Shown: positions 45,973 through 53,396 of the stretch, one piece after another
Numbering within the stretch: the stretch's first letter is position 1
How the letters are laid out: every line of letters begins with the position of its first letter
Assembly (NCBI RefSeq): GCF_000015725.1
Contig: NC_008825.1
Coordinates: 1,674,001 to 1,738,000 of the forward strand
Origin: Methylibium petroleiphilum PM1
GTDB lineage: Bacteria; Pseudomonadota; Gammaproteobacteria; Burkholderiales; Burkholderiaceae_C
Length of the DNA: 64,000 nt
Reading direction: 5' to 3'
Made by a program: the position numbers and the translations under genes
The notes under the pieces: model-generated
What the model was told of the DNA's origin: nothing
Database searches by the model: none
The model's input: the letters and a program-made list of their open reading frames with translations, nothing else

Positions 45973-47928
45973 TCAGTTCACCTGCACGGCCACCAGTTCG
46001 GCCGGGAGGCCGGCTCCCCCGATCGGCGCGACGACGAACTGCTTGCCGCCGGCGGAGTAGGTCATCAGGTTGCCGAACACGCCGCCGGGCAGACGGACCT
46101 CGCCAACCAGCGCGCCGGTCTTCGCGTCATGCGCGTAGAGGAAGGGCTCGGGCTCCTCCTTCGTGGCCTGCGTGATCAGCGCGTTGCCGCGTGCCGACAG
46201 GCCGATGACGCTGTTGGTGCCCTCCGGTGCGAGGAACAGCACGTTCTCGGTCAGAGCGATGTGGCTCTGGCGCGGCACACCCACGCGGTCGAGCTTCAGG
46301 TCCTTCAGGGCCGGGTGATCGACCGGGCCGCGGCCGGCCGGGATGCGCCACAGGTGCTTGCCGGTGTTCATGTCGATCGCGGTGACGGTGCTGAACGGCG
46401 GCTTGAACAGCGGCAGCCCGTCCGGACCACCGACACCGGCCCAGGTGCCGGTGTAGTCGTACAGGCCGGTCGTCCCCTTCTTCAGCTTGATGCCGAACGG
46501 GATCGTGAACGAGGGCACGTAGAGCACGTTGGACTTCGGGTTGTGCGCGGCGCCCACCCAGCTGGCACCGCCGAGCACGCCCGGCACTTCCAGCGTGCCG
46601 GCCTTGTCGAGCGTCGGCGGGAAGTAGAGCGGGCCGTAGTTGTAGCGCGCCAGGATCTTCTTCGCCTCCTCCTTCAGCTTGGGCGTCAGGTCGATCAGGT
46701 CGTCCTCGGTTACGCCCTGCTGCACGAAGGGCGCCGGCTTGCTGGGGAAGGGCTGCGTCGGCGACGACTTCTCGCCGGGCACGGTGGACTGCGGCACCGC
46801 CTTCTCCTCGATCGGCCAGATCGGCTTGCCGTTGACTCGGTCGAACGCGAACACGAAGCCCTGCTTGGTCACCTGCACCGCGGCCTTGATCTTGCGGCCG
46901 TCGACGGTGAGGTCCATCAGGTTCGGCGCGGCCGGCAGGTCGTAGTCCCAGATGCCGTGGTGCACGATCTGGTAGTACCACGCGATCTTGCCGGTCTTGG
47001 CGTTCAGCGCCACCAGCGACTCGCCGAACAGGCCGTCGCCCTTGCGCTGGCCGCCGTAGAAGTCGTTCGCCGGCGTCGACAGCGGCAGGTAGACCAGCCC
47101 CTGCTCGTCGTCGCAGCTCGCGCGCGTCCACATGTTCATGCCGCCGGTCGACTGCGCCGAGTCGCCTTCCCACGTCTCGTTGCCGGGCTCGCCCTTCTGC
47201 GGCGGCGCATGGAACACCCAGCTCTGCTTGCCGGTCATCAGGTCGAAGCCGCGCACGTCGCCGGGCGGGTGGTTCTTCAGCGGGTCGCGGCCGATCGCGA
47301 AGGAGTCGAGGACGGCGAGGCTGGGGATCACCTGTCCGCCGCAGATGATCGGCGGCGTGGTCGGGCTCACCAGCGAGCGGTCGACCGGGCGGCGCAGGCC
47401 CTTGGTCAGATCGATGCGACCCTTGTCACCCCAGCTCTCGATCGGCTTGCCGGTCTTCGCGTTCAGTGCGACGAGGTAGGCGTCGGGCGTGCCGACGAAG
47501 AGCCGCCGGTCCTCGCCCTTTTCCCAGTAGGTCACGCCGCGGCTGATGAAGCCCAGGTTCGGCGGTGTGCCGTCGGCCCAACCGCCGCCGTCCCAGGTCC
47601 ACAGCGTCTTGCCGGTGGCGCCGTCGAGCGCGGTCACGATGCCCAGCGGCGAACTGGAGTACAGCACGCCGTTGACCGCCAGCGGCGTGGACTGGTTGAC
47701 CCAGGTGCGCAACTCCGGGTTGTCGATCGGCAACTGGTTGCCGGGCAGTGGCACGCGCCAGGCCACCTTCATCGACTTCACGCTCTGCAGCGTGACGTTC
47801 ACGCCCGGCTCGAAGCGGGATCCCGCCTTGTCGCCGTTGTACTCGCGCCAGTTGCCGGTCTCGGCGGCACTTGCAGCGATGCACGCAGCGGCCGTCGCCG
47901 TCAGCAGCGCCGTGGTTCTGATCGACAT
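45973..47928 (-). CDS. PQQ-dependent dehydrogenase, glucose-dehydrogenase-like soluble form
   Basis: 651-aa exported quinoprotein. The signal peptide is short (MSIRTTALLTATAAACIAAS). Domain features resemble the propeller of membrane glucose/quinate dehydrogenases: GLRRPVDRSLVSPTTPPIIC, YLPLSTPANDFYGGQRKGDG, the catalytic-region IVHHGIWDYDLPAAPNLMDL and late LFKPPFSTVTAIDMNTG. It lacks the five-helix membrane anchor of Gcd, so it should be soluble and pass electrons to the cytochrome encoded next. Substrate unknown; sugars, polyols or alcohols are all possible. A GAGGAG site precedes the ATG. Confidence 0.88.
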   Translation of the reverse strand: MSIRTTALLTATAAACIAASAAETGNWREYNGDKAGSRFEPGVNVTLQSVKSMKVAWRVPLPGNQLPIDNPELRTWVNQSTPLAVNGVLYSSSPLGIVTALDGATGKTLWTWDGGGWADGTPPNLGFISRGVTYWEKGEDRRLFVGTPDAYLVALNAKTGKPIESWGDKGRIDLTKGLRRPVDRSLVSPTTPPIICGGQVIPSLAVLDSFAIGRDPLKNHPPGDVRGFDLMTGKQSWVFHAPPQKGEPGNETWEGDSAQSTGGMNMWTRASCDDEQGLVYLPLSTPANDFYGGQRKGDGLFGESLVALNAKTGKIAWYYQIVHHGIWDYDLPAAPNLMDLTVDGRKIKAAVQVTKQGFVFAFDRVNGKPIWPIEEKAVPQSTVPGEKSSPTQPFPSKPAPFVQQGVTEDDLIDLTPKLKEEAKKILARYNYGPLYFPPTLDKAGTLEVPGVLGGASWVGAAHNPKSNVLYVPSFTIPFGIKLKKGTTGLYDYTGTWAGVGGPDGLPLFKPPFSTVTAIDMNTGKHLWRIPAGRGPVDHPALKDLKLDRVGVPRQSHIALTENVLFLAPEGTNSVIGLSARGNALITQATKEEPEPFLYAHDAKTGALVGEVRLPGGVFGNLMTYSAGGKQFVVAPIGGAGLPAELVAVQVN

Positions 47929-48011
47929 TGTCTTGCTCCTCGTTGTGGGACGACGCGTGGCGCCCGTCCCTTGTCTCCATATATTCGGCAGGCACGCGGC
48001 CGACCGGTCCG

Positions 48012-48046
48012 GCAGGCAATTTGCGGGATAGCGACAAACTGCCTGC
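48012..48046 (-). other. 5'-leader hairpin of the GDH-like PQQ gene
   Basis: GCAGGCAATTTG (48012-48023) pairs with CAAACTGCCTGC (48035-48046), one mismatch. It falls right after the expected sigma-54 start site (about 48049), so the mRNA would begin with this stem. Confidence 0.45.
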
Positions 48047-48058
48047 GCGGCCTTGGGC

Positions 48059-48074
48059 TGCAGGACACATGCCA
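48059..48074 (-). promoter_or_regulatory. Sigma-54 promoter of the GDH-like PQQ operon
   Basis: On the minus strand TGGCATGTGTCCTGCA: GG-N10-GC, same variant as the other PQQ operons. It is 131 bp before the ATG at 47928. Confidence 0.7.
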
Positions 48075-48082
48075 TTTCGGCA

Positions 48083-48150
48083 GGGATTAATTCCCGACCC
48101 GACACGATCCGGGATAATTTCCCGCGCGATAAATGTCGGGACGAATTCCC
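48083..48150. promoter_or_regulatory. Array of three GGGA-N5-TCCC palindromes
   Basis: GGGATTAATTCCC (48083-48095), GGGATAATTTCCC (48111-48123) and GGGACGAATTCCC (48138-48150) have centres 27-28 bp apart, immediately upstream of the sigma-54 promoter at 48059-48074. It looks like a multi-site operator for one regulator. Confidence 0.6.
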
Positions 48151-48199
48151 GTATTCATGGCGCGAGCCACCGGATAGGGAAATGCAATAAATCGGTGGG

Positions 48200-48233
48200 G
48201 AGCTGCGATGGCGGGTTCGCGCCATCGCAGCTC
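48200..48233. repeat. Perfect 14-bp inverted repeat between divergent PQQ operons
   Basis: GAGCTGCGATGGCG (48200-48213), loop GGTTCG, exact complement (48220-48233). It lies in the 530-bp divergent intergenic region where no gene should be ending. Confidence 0.6.
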
Positions 48234-48280
48234 ACGCGCTCGCCCGGATGCCCAAGCGCGCAGTCGGCGGCGCCGTGGCT

Positions 48281-48314
48281 GCGACACGTGTCGCGCCGAT
48301 CGTCGCGCCGCGAC
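48281..48314. promoter_or_regulatory. Enhancer-type palindromes for the plus-strand PQQ-ADH gene
   Basis: GCGACACGTGTCGC (48281-48294) is a perfect palindrome; GTCGC-GCC-GCGAC (48302-48314) is a second. They lie 50-83 bp upstream of the sigma-54 promoter at 48364 and share the GCGACA half-site with the other operons. Confidence 0.6.
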
Positions 48315-48363
48315 ATCTGCAGCGTGACGCGGCCCGGAGCGCTTGCGATGCCTCTGCGGCGCG

Positions 48364-48379
48364 TGGCATGGAAACTGCC
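48364..48379 (+). promoter_or_regulatory. Sigma-54 promoter of the plus-strand PQQ-ADH/cytochrome genes
   Basis: TGGCATGGAAACTGCC: GG-N10-GC spacing, same TGGCATG-N4-CTGC form as the two minus-strand PQQ promoters, 80 bp before the ATG. Confidence 0.7.
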
Positions 48380-48458
48380 TTTGTGGTGCCCGGGGCTCCT
48401 GCGATACCGTGTGTCGGCGCACGAGAAGCACCTAAAAAACCACCATGGAGACGATGAG

Positions 48459-50144
48459 ATGAATCACTTTCCCAGCGGCAACAAGAAACAGCTGGCGGCA
48501 CTCGCCGCGGCCCTGACCGTCGGCCTGTTCGCCGCGGCACCCGCGGGCGCTGCGGGCAGTGGCCCCGGCTTCGACGACCCCAACAACTGGCCCCAGTACC
48601 ACCGCAGCTTCAACGCGTGGCGCTTCAGCCCGCTGGACCAGATCAACAAGTCCAACGTCAGCAAGCTCAAGGTGGCCTGGATCCACCAACCCGGCACCAT
48701 CACCCACGGCCTGCAGGCCACGCCGATCGTGATCGACGGTGTCATGTACACCATCGCGCCGGACAACAACGTGTTCGCGCTCGACGCGGCCACCGGCAAG
48801 ATCATCTGGCGCTACACCGCCAAGCTCGACCCGATCGTCAAGGAAGTGTTCTATGGCTCGGCCAGCCGCGGCGTCACCGTGGGCCGCGGCAAGGTGTTCA
48901 TCGGCACGCTGGACGGCCGCTTCGTCGCGCTCGACCAGAAGACCGGCAAGGAGCTGTGGTCGACCCAGCTCAGCGACATGAAGAAGGACTACGGCGCGCT
49001 GTTCTCCTCGCCGCCGCAACTGGCCGGCGACACGCTGTTCGGTGGAACCACCGGCGGCGACCAGCCGATCATCGGCAAGATCTTCGCCGTCAACGCCGAC
49101 ACCGGCGCGCGCACCTGGACCTTCGAGGTGCCGAAGGACGACCCGAAGAGCTGGCCCGGCGACAGCCGCAAGGTCGGCGGCGGCTCGGCCTGGCTGCCGG
49201 GCACCTACGACCCGACGACCGACACCATCTACATCGGCACTAGCAACGCTGCGCCGGACTTCAACCACGACGACCGCAAGGGCGACAACCTCTACACCGC
49301 CACGCTGCTGGCGCTCGACCCCAAGACCGGCAAGGTCAAGTGGCACCGCCAGGAGGTCCCGATGGACACCTGGGACTTCGACGCGGCCTACGAGGCGCTG
49401 CTGGTGCCGGACGGCAAGGGCAAGAACGTGCTCGTTCACCTGAACAAGAACGGCTTCGTCTACGTCATGGACAAGGACACCGGCGCCATGCGCAATGCGT
49501 GGCAGTACACCGAGAACATGAACTGGGCCAAGGGCGTGGATCCCAAGACTGGCCTGCCGATCGACCCGGTGTATCCGGAGACCGACAAGCAGAAGCTGCA
49601 CTGTCCCAACCTGCTGGGTGCGCGCAGCTGGAACCACGGCGCCTACAACCCGAACACCAAGCTCTGGTACTCGCACGGCATGGAGGTCTGCAACTTCGTG
49701 ACCAGCGCGAAGCAGGGCCCGGTGCCCGGCATCGGCGGTCTGTCGCTCGGCCTGTCGGACATCAAGCTGACCGATCCCCCGGGCAAGAAGGCCGACGGCT
49801 GGCTCGCCGCCTTCGATCCGCTGACCGGCAAGCAGGCCTGGAAGGTGCGCTTCGACATGCCGCCGCTCAGCTCGGCACTGGCCACCGGCGGCGGCCTGGT
49901 GTTCACCGGCGACATGTACGGCAACCTGTTCGCCTTCGACGCCGACAATGGCAAGGAGCTGTGGAAGTTCGCGGCCGGCTCGGGCGCTCGCGGCGGCCCG
50001 ATCAGCTACTCGGTCAAGGGCAAGCAGTACATTGCGATCCCGACCGGCCTGGGCTCGCACGCGCCGGGCTTCCTGACCGGAGCCTTCCCGCAGATCCGCA
50101 ACCTGCCGGGTGGCGCTGCGCTGCTGGTGTTCGCCGTCGACTGA
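48459..50144 (+). CDS. PQQ-binding propeller dehydrogenase without vicinal cysteines
   Basis: 561-aa exported quinoprotein. The signal peptide ends near APAGAAGS. Repeated propeller W-motifs are present (ATGKIIWRYT, TGKELWST, TGKVKWHRQE, NGKELWKFAAGSGA). The likely catalytic Asp is at 306 in PMDTWDFDAAYEALL, again with Asp at +2. Where methanol and ethanol dehydrogenases have a Cys-Cys ring, this protein reads VFYGSASRGVTVG (132-138), so the disulfide is absent. Substrate unknown. The ATG at 48459 has GGAG 8-11 bp upstream. A CX3CH cytochrome follows. Confidence 0.88.
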   Translation: MNHFPSGNKKQLAALAAALTVGLFAAAPAGAAGSGPGFDDPNNWPQYHRSFNAWRFSPLDQINKSNVSKLKVAWIHQPGTITHGLQATPIVIDGVMYTIAPDNNVFALDAATGKIIWRYTAKLDPIVKEVFYGSASRGVTVGRGKVFIGTLDGRFVALDQKTGKELWSTQLSDMKKDYGALFSSPPQLAGDTLFGGTTGGDQPIIGKIFAVNADTGARTWTFEVPKDDPKSWPGDSRKVGGGSAWLPGTYDPTTDTIYIGTSNAAPDFNHDDRKGDNLYTATLLALDPKTGKVKWHRQEVPMDTWDFDAAYEALLVPDGKGKNVLVHLNKNGFVYVMDKDTGAMRNAWQYTENMNWAKGVDPKTGLPIDPVYPETDKQKLHCPNLLGARSWNHGAYNPNTKLWYSHGMEVCNFVTSAKQGPVPGIGGLSLGLSDIKLTDPPGKKADGWLAAFDPLTGKQAWKVRFDMPPLSSALATGGGLVFTGDMYGNLFAFDADNGKELWKFAAGSGARGGPISYSVKGKQYIAIPTGLGSHAPGFLTGAFPQIRNLPGGAALLVFAVD

Positions 50145-50167
50145 TGCTCGACGCGTGATGTTCTGAA

Positions 50168-50219
50168 CACGGCGCTCGCTGCGCCGTGACGGGGAGGACG
50201 GTTAGTGGCCGTCCTCCCC
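50168..50219 (+). other. Two stacked hairpins between the PQQ-ADH and cytochrome genes
   Basis: CACGGCGC/GCGCCGTG (50168-50188, 5-nt loop) and GGGGAGGACGG/CCGTCCTCCCC (50191-50219, 7-nt loop) fill the 113-bp gap. No U-run follows, so they may stabilise the upstream mRNA or lower read-through into the cytochrome gene rather than stop it. Confidence 0.55.
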
Positions 50220-50257
50220 CTTGACCTTGTGAAACGAGAACGAAGGAAGTCTTTCCG

Positions 50258-50668
50258 ATGAAGAGCCTGCTGAGCCCCCGCCTCGTGACCCTCGCCGCCG
50301 TGCTGGCGTGTGCCGTCGGTCCGGCGATCGGCACGCCGCCGCCCAAGCCCGCCAACGAGTCGGCGCCTGCCGGCGGTGCTGCCGCACCGAGTTTCGATCT
50401 GAACGACGTCGCGCGCATCGAGGCCGGCAAGAAGCGCTTCAACTCCACCTGCTCCGCCTACTGCCACGGTGCCGAGGGCGAGGGCGGCAAGACGCCGCCG
50501 TTCAAGGGCAACACGAAATTCGTGGCGGCCGATGCCTACAAGACCATCAGCGAAGGTCGCCGCGGTTCGGACATCATGCCGCCGTGGGGCAATGCCTTCA
50601 CGCCCGAGCAGATCTGGGAGTTGGTGGCCTACATCCAGTTCCTGTCGAAGCAGCCGCCGTCGCAGTGA
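50258..50668 (+). CDS. c-type cytochrome with a CX3CH heme motif
   Basis: 136-aa periplasmic monoheme cytochrome. The signal peptide is MKSLLSPRLVTLAAVLACAV. An Ala/Pro linker leads to the heme site KKRFNSTCSAYCHGAEGEGG with C65, C69, H70 (three residues between cysteines). The axial Met is probably in GSDIMPPWGNAFTPEQIWEL. It is clearly a paralogue of the cytochrome at 45502 and is paired in the same way with the PQQ gene upstream. It ends 12 bp before the stop of opposing thiL. Confidence 0.86.
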   Translation: MKSLLSPRLVTLAAVLACAVGPAIGTPPPKPANESAPAGGAAAPSFDLNDVARIEAGKKRFNSTCSAYCHGAEGEGGKTPPFKGNTKFVAADAYKTISEGRRGSDIMPPWGNAFTPEQIWELVAYIQFLSKQPPSQ

Positions 50669-50680
50669 GGGGTGCTGGGT

Positions 50681-51640
50681 TCAGGTCTTGAAGTGGTCGA
50701 AGCGGGCGTAGATGTCGCGCTCCGGGCAGCCCCGTCCGTCGACCAGGCGCAAGCCCTCCGAGGCCTGGATGACGCCGATGCGCGTGACCGGCGTCTGGGC
50801 CGCCCACGCGGCATCGACCACCGCCTGCCGGTCACCGCGCCGGGCCGTGAACAGCAGTTCGTAATCGTCACCGCCGGCCAGCGCGAACTGGCGGCGCAGT
50901 GACGGCGGCAGCTGCGTCAGCAGCGCCGACTCCGGCAACGCGTCGACGTCCAGCGTGGCACCGACGGCCGAACTCTCGAGGATGTGGCCCAGATCGCCGA
51001 TCAGGCCGTCGGACACGTCGACCGCGCTGGTCGCGATGCCGCGTAGCGCCAGGCCGAGCTCGACGCGCGGCGTCGGCATCTCCATCGCCATGCGGGCCGT
51101 CTCGAACACCTCGCCGTCGGCCTGCAGCGTGCCGCGGAACACCTCCAGCGCGATGCGTGCATGGCCGGGCTGGCCGCTGACGTAGAGGTCGTCGCCGGGC
51201 AGGGCGCCCGAGCGCAGCAAGGCTGCACCGACCGGCACCTCGCCGAACACCGTGATGCAGATGTTCAGCGGACCGGCCGTGGTGTCGCCGCCGATCAGCT
51301 CGCAGTCATGCTCGTCGGCCAGGCGGAACAGACCGGTCGCGAAATCGGCCAGGAAATCAGGGTCGGCGCTGGGCAGCGAGAGCGCGAGCGTGAAGGCCAG
51401 CGGACGCGCACCGCAGGCGGCCAGGTCGGACAGGTTCACCGCGAGCGCCTTGTGGCCCAGCCGCTCGGGTCTCACCGTCGACAGGAAGTGGCGGCCCTCG
51501 ACCAGCATGTCGCTGGAGATCGCCAGCGACATGCCGGGCTTCACGCGCAGCAGCGCGCAATCGTCGCCGACGCCGAGCGCGGCACGCCGCGCAGGACGCT
51601 TGAAATAGCGGTCGATCAGCTCGAACTCACCGAGCGGCAT
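50681..51640 (-). CDS. thiL: Thiamine-monophosphate kinase
   Basis: 319-aa enzyme making thiamine diphosphate. Family segments: GEFELIDRYF, GVGDDCALLRV, AISSDMLVEGRHFL, AVNLSDLAACGARPLAFTLA, ELIGGDTTAGPLNICIT, VDVSDGLIGDLGHIL and LAGGDDYELLFTA. It sits 23 bp after lipA in the same direction and may be read from the aco-lip genes. ThDP is the cofactor of the AcoAB E1 enzyme, so the link makes sense. GGAGAAA precedes the ATG. Confidence 0.94.
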   Translation of the reverse strand: MPLGEFELIDRYFKRPARRAALGVGDDCALLRVKPGMSLAISSDMLVEGRHFLSTVRPERLGHKALAVNLSDLAACGARPLAFTLALSLPSADPDFLADFATGLFRLADEHDCELIGGDTTAGPLNICITVFGEVPVGAALLRSGALPGDDLYVSGQPGHARIALEVFRGTLQADGEVFETARMAMEMPTPRVELGLALRGIATSAVDVSDGLIGDLGHILESSAVGATLDVDALPESALLTQLPPSLRRQFALAGGDDYELLFTARRGDRQAVVDAAWAAQTPVTRIGVIQASEGLRLVDGRGCPERDIYARFDHFKT

Positions 51641-51663
51641 GGTGTTTCTCCGCGGCGGTGCGT

Positions 51664-52620
51664 TCAGCCTGCGACGACACCCACACCCGCGGCGTGGGCC
51701 TGCTGGTCGGCGTGGTAGCTCGAGCGCACCATGGCGCCCACGGCGGCGTGGCTGAAGCCCATCGCGTAGGCCTCGGCCTCGAAGCGCTTGAAGGTCTCGG
51801 GCGTCACGTAGCGCCGCACCGGCAGGTGGTGCCCGCTGGGCGCCAGGTACTGCCCGATGGTGATCATGTCGATGTCGTGCGCACGCATGTCGCGCATGAC
51901 CTGCAGGATCTCCTCGTCCGTCTCGCCCAGCCCGACCATGATCCCGCTCTTGGTCGGCACGCCCGGGGCGAAGGCCTTGAAGCGCTTGAGCAGGTCCAGG
52001 CTGAACTGGTAGTCCGAGCCGGGCCGCGCTTCCTTGTACAGGCGCGGGGCGGTCTCGAGGTTGTGGTTCATCACGTCCGGCGGGGCCGCCTTCAAGATCT
52101 CCAGCGCGCGGTCGGCGCGGCCGCGGAAGTCGGGCGTGAGGATCTCGATGCGGGTGGCCGGGGAGAGGGCCCGCACCTGGCGGATGCACTCGACGAAGTG
52201 GGCCGCGCCGCCGTCGCGCAGGTCGTCGCGGTCGACGCTGGTGATGACCACGTAGCTGAGCTTGAGCGCGGCGATGGTCTTGGCCAGGTTCTGCGGTTCG
52301 TCGGGGTCGAGCGGGTCGGGGCGGCCGTGGCCGACGTCGCAGAACGGGCAGCGCCGGGTGCACTTGTCGCCCATGATCATGAAGGTGGCGGTGCCCTTGC
52401 CGAAGCACTCGCCGATGTTCGGGCAGCTGGCCTCTTCGCAGACGGTGTGGAGCTTGTGCTCGCGCAGGATCTGCTTGATCTCGTAGAAGCGGGTGCTGGG
52501 GCTGCCGGCCTTGACGCGGATCCAGTCGGGCTTCTTCAGCGTCTCGGCCGCCACCACCTTGATCGGGATGCGCGCCGTCTTGGCTTGCGCCTTCTGCTTG
52601 GCGAGCGGGTCGTAAGTCAT
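51664..52620 (-). CDS. lipA: Lipoyl synthase
   Basis: 318-aa radical SAM enzyme that inserts sulfur into octanoyl groups on E2 proteins. The auxiliary cluster motif is [20 protein letters not shown] (CX4CX5C); the radical SAM motif is [15 protein letters not shown] (CX3CX2C). The [20 protein letters not shown] start and C-terminal [10 protein letters not shown] are standard. It is placed directly after the lipoate-ligase-like gene and acoC, so it probably helps lipoylate AcoC. It may be a second copy dedicated to the acetoin complex. Confidence 0.94.
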   Translation of the reverse strand: MTYDPLAKQKAQAKTARIPIKVVAAETLKKPDWIRVKAGSPSTRFYEIKQILREHKLHTVCEEASCPNIGECFGKGTATFMIMGDKCTRRCPFCDVGHGRPDPLDPDEPQNLAKTIAALKLSYVVITSVDRDDLRDGGAAHFVECIRQVRALSPATRIEILTPDFRGRADRALEILKAAPPDVMNHNLETAPRLYKEARPGSDYQFSLDLLKRFKAFAPGVPTKSGIMVGLGETDEEILQVMRDMRAHDIDMITIGQYLAPSGHHLPVRRYVTPETFKRFEAEAYAMGFSHAAVGAMVRSSYHADQQAHAAGVGVVAG

Positions 52621-52633
52621 GACAGGCTCCGTG

Positions 52634-53377
52634 TCAGCACAGCACTGTGCTGGAGCTGGCGCCCTGTTGCAGCAGCCTCACGACGTGCGGCGGCGTGATG
52701 CGGCGGCGCGTGCCGCCGGCCGGCACCGGGCCGCCGGAGCCGCGGGCGAGGTTGGTGATGGCGTCGCTGCGGTAGACGCGGTCGCTGCGGATCTCGGCCT
52801 CGAAGGCATTCGCATGGCGGGTCAGCGTGTCCAGATCGGCGTCGACCAGCAGGCAGGCGTGGGCGAGCACGATCTGCTCGGACGCGCTGGCGCGCCGCCA
52901 GTACTGCGCGGTGCCGGCGACCTTGCGACCGTTCACCGCGAGGTTGTAGCGGCCATCGCAGAACGAACCCGACACCGCCTGCGGCGTCGCGAGGATGCCG
53001 AACGTGGCTGCACTCGCCTGCAACAGGCGGCACAGTGCCGTGTACACCGCATCGGCAGCCGAACCCATGGCGGCGTGGGTACGCCACGCCAGGCTGAGGT
53101 TCACCATGCCCGGCCCCTGCGGCACCAGTCCGCCGCCCGAGCAACGCACCTGCACCGGCAGACCCTGCGCCGCGAAAATGGCACAGGCGGCCTCGAAGCG
53201 CTCGAAGCGCCTGTAGGAGGCCGGCACCACGAAGCCGGGCGTGGCCTCCCACACGTGCGCCACGGCCACGCCTTCGGCCGCGCGCTGCAGCAGCGCCTGC
53301 TCGATGGCCACGCCGTCGCTGTCGGCGGGCGCGCCGTCGAGCAGGGTGAACTGGCGCCGTACCGACGGTTCGACCAT
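52634..53377 (-). CDS. Lipoate/octanoate protein ligase-like (LplA/LipB fold)
   Basis: 247-aa protein with the biotin/lipoate A/B ligase fold. The conserved substrate segment is [19 protein letters not shown] (RxSGGG equivalent), and the catalytic Lys lies in [20 protein letters not shown]. It is shorter than E. coli LplA and lacks an accessory domain, so it may be an octanoyl or lipoyl transferase rather than an ATP-using ligase. Placed between acoC and lipA, it likely modifies the AcoC lipoyl Lys. The start is uncertain (53377 or 53410); neither has a good ribosome site. Confidence 0.8.
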   Translation of the reverse strand: MVEPSVRRQFTLLDGAPADSDGVAIEQALLQRAAEGVAVAHVWEATPGFVVPASYRRFERFEAACAIFAAQGLPVQVRCSGGGLVPQGPGMVNLSLAWRTHAAMGSAADAVYTALCRLLQASAATFGILATPQAVSGSFCDGRYNLAVNGRKVAGTAQYWRRASASEQIVLAHACLLVDADLDTLTRHANAFEAEIRSDRVYRSDAITNLARGSGGPVPAGGTRRRITPPHVVRLLQQGASSSTVLC

Positions 53378-53396
53378 CGGTGCGGCGTGGTGCGAC

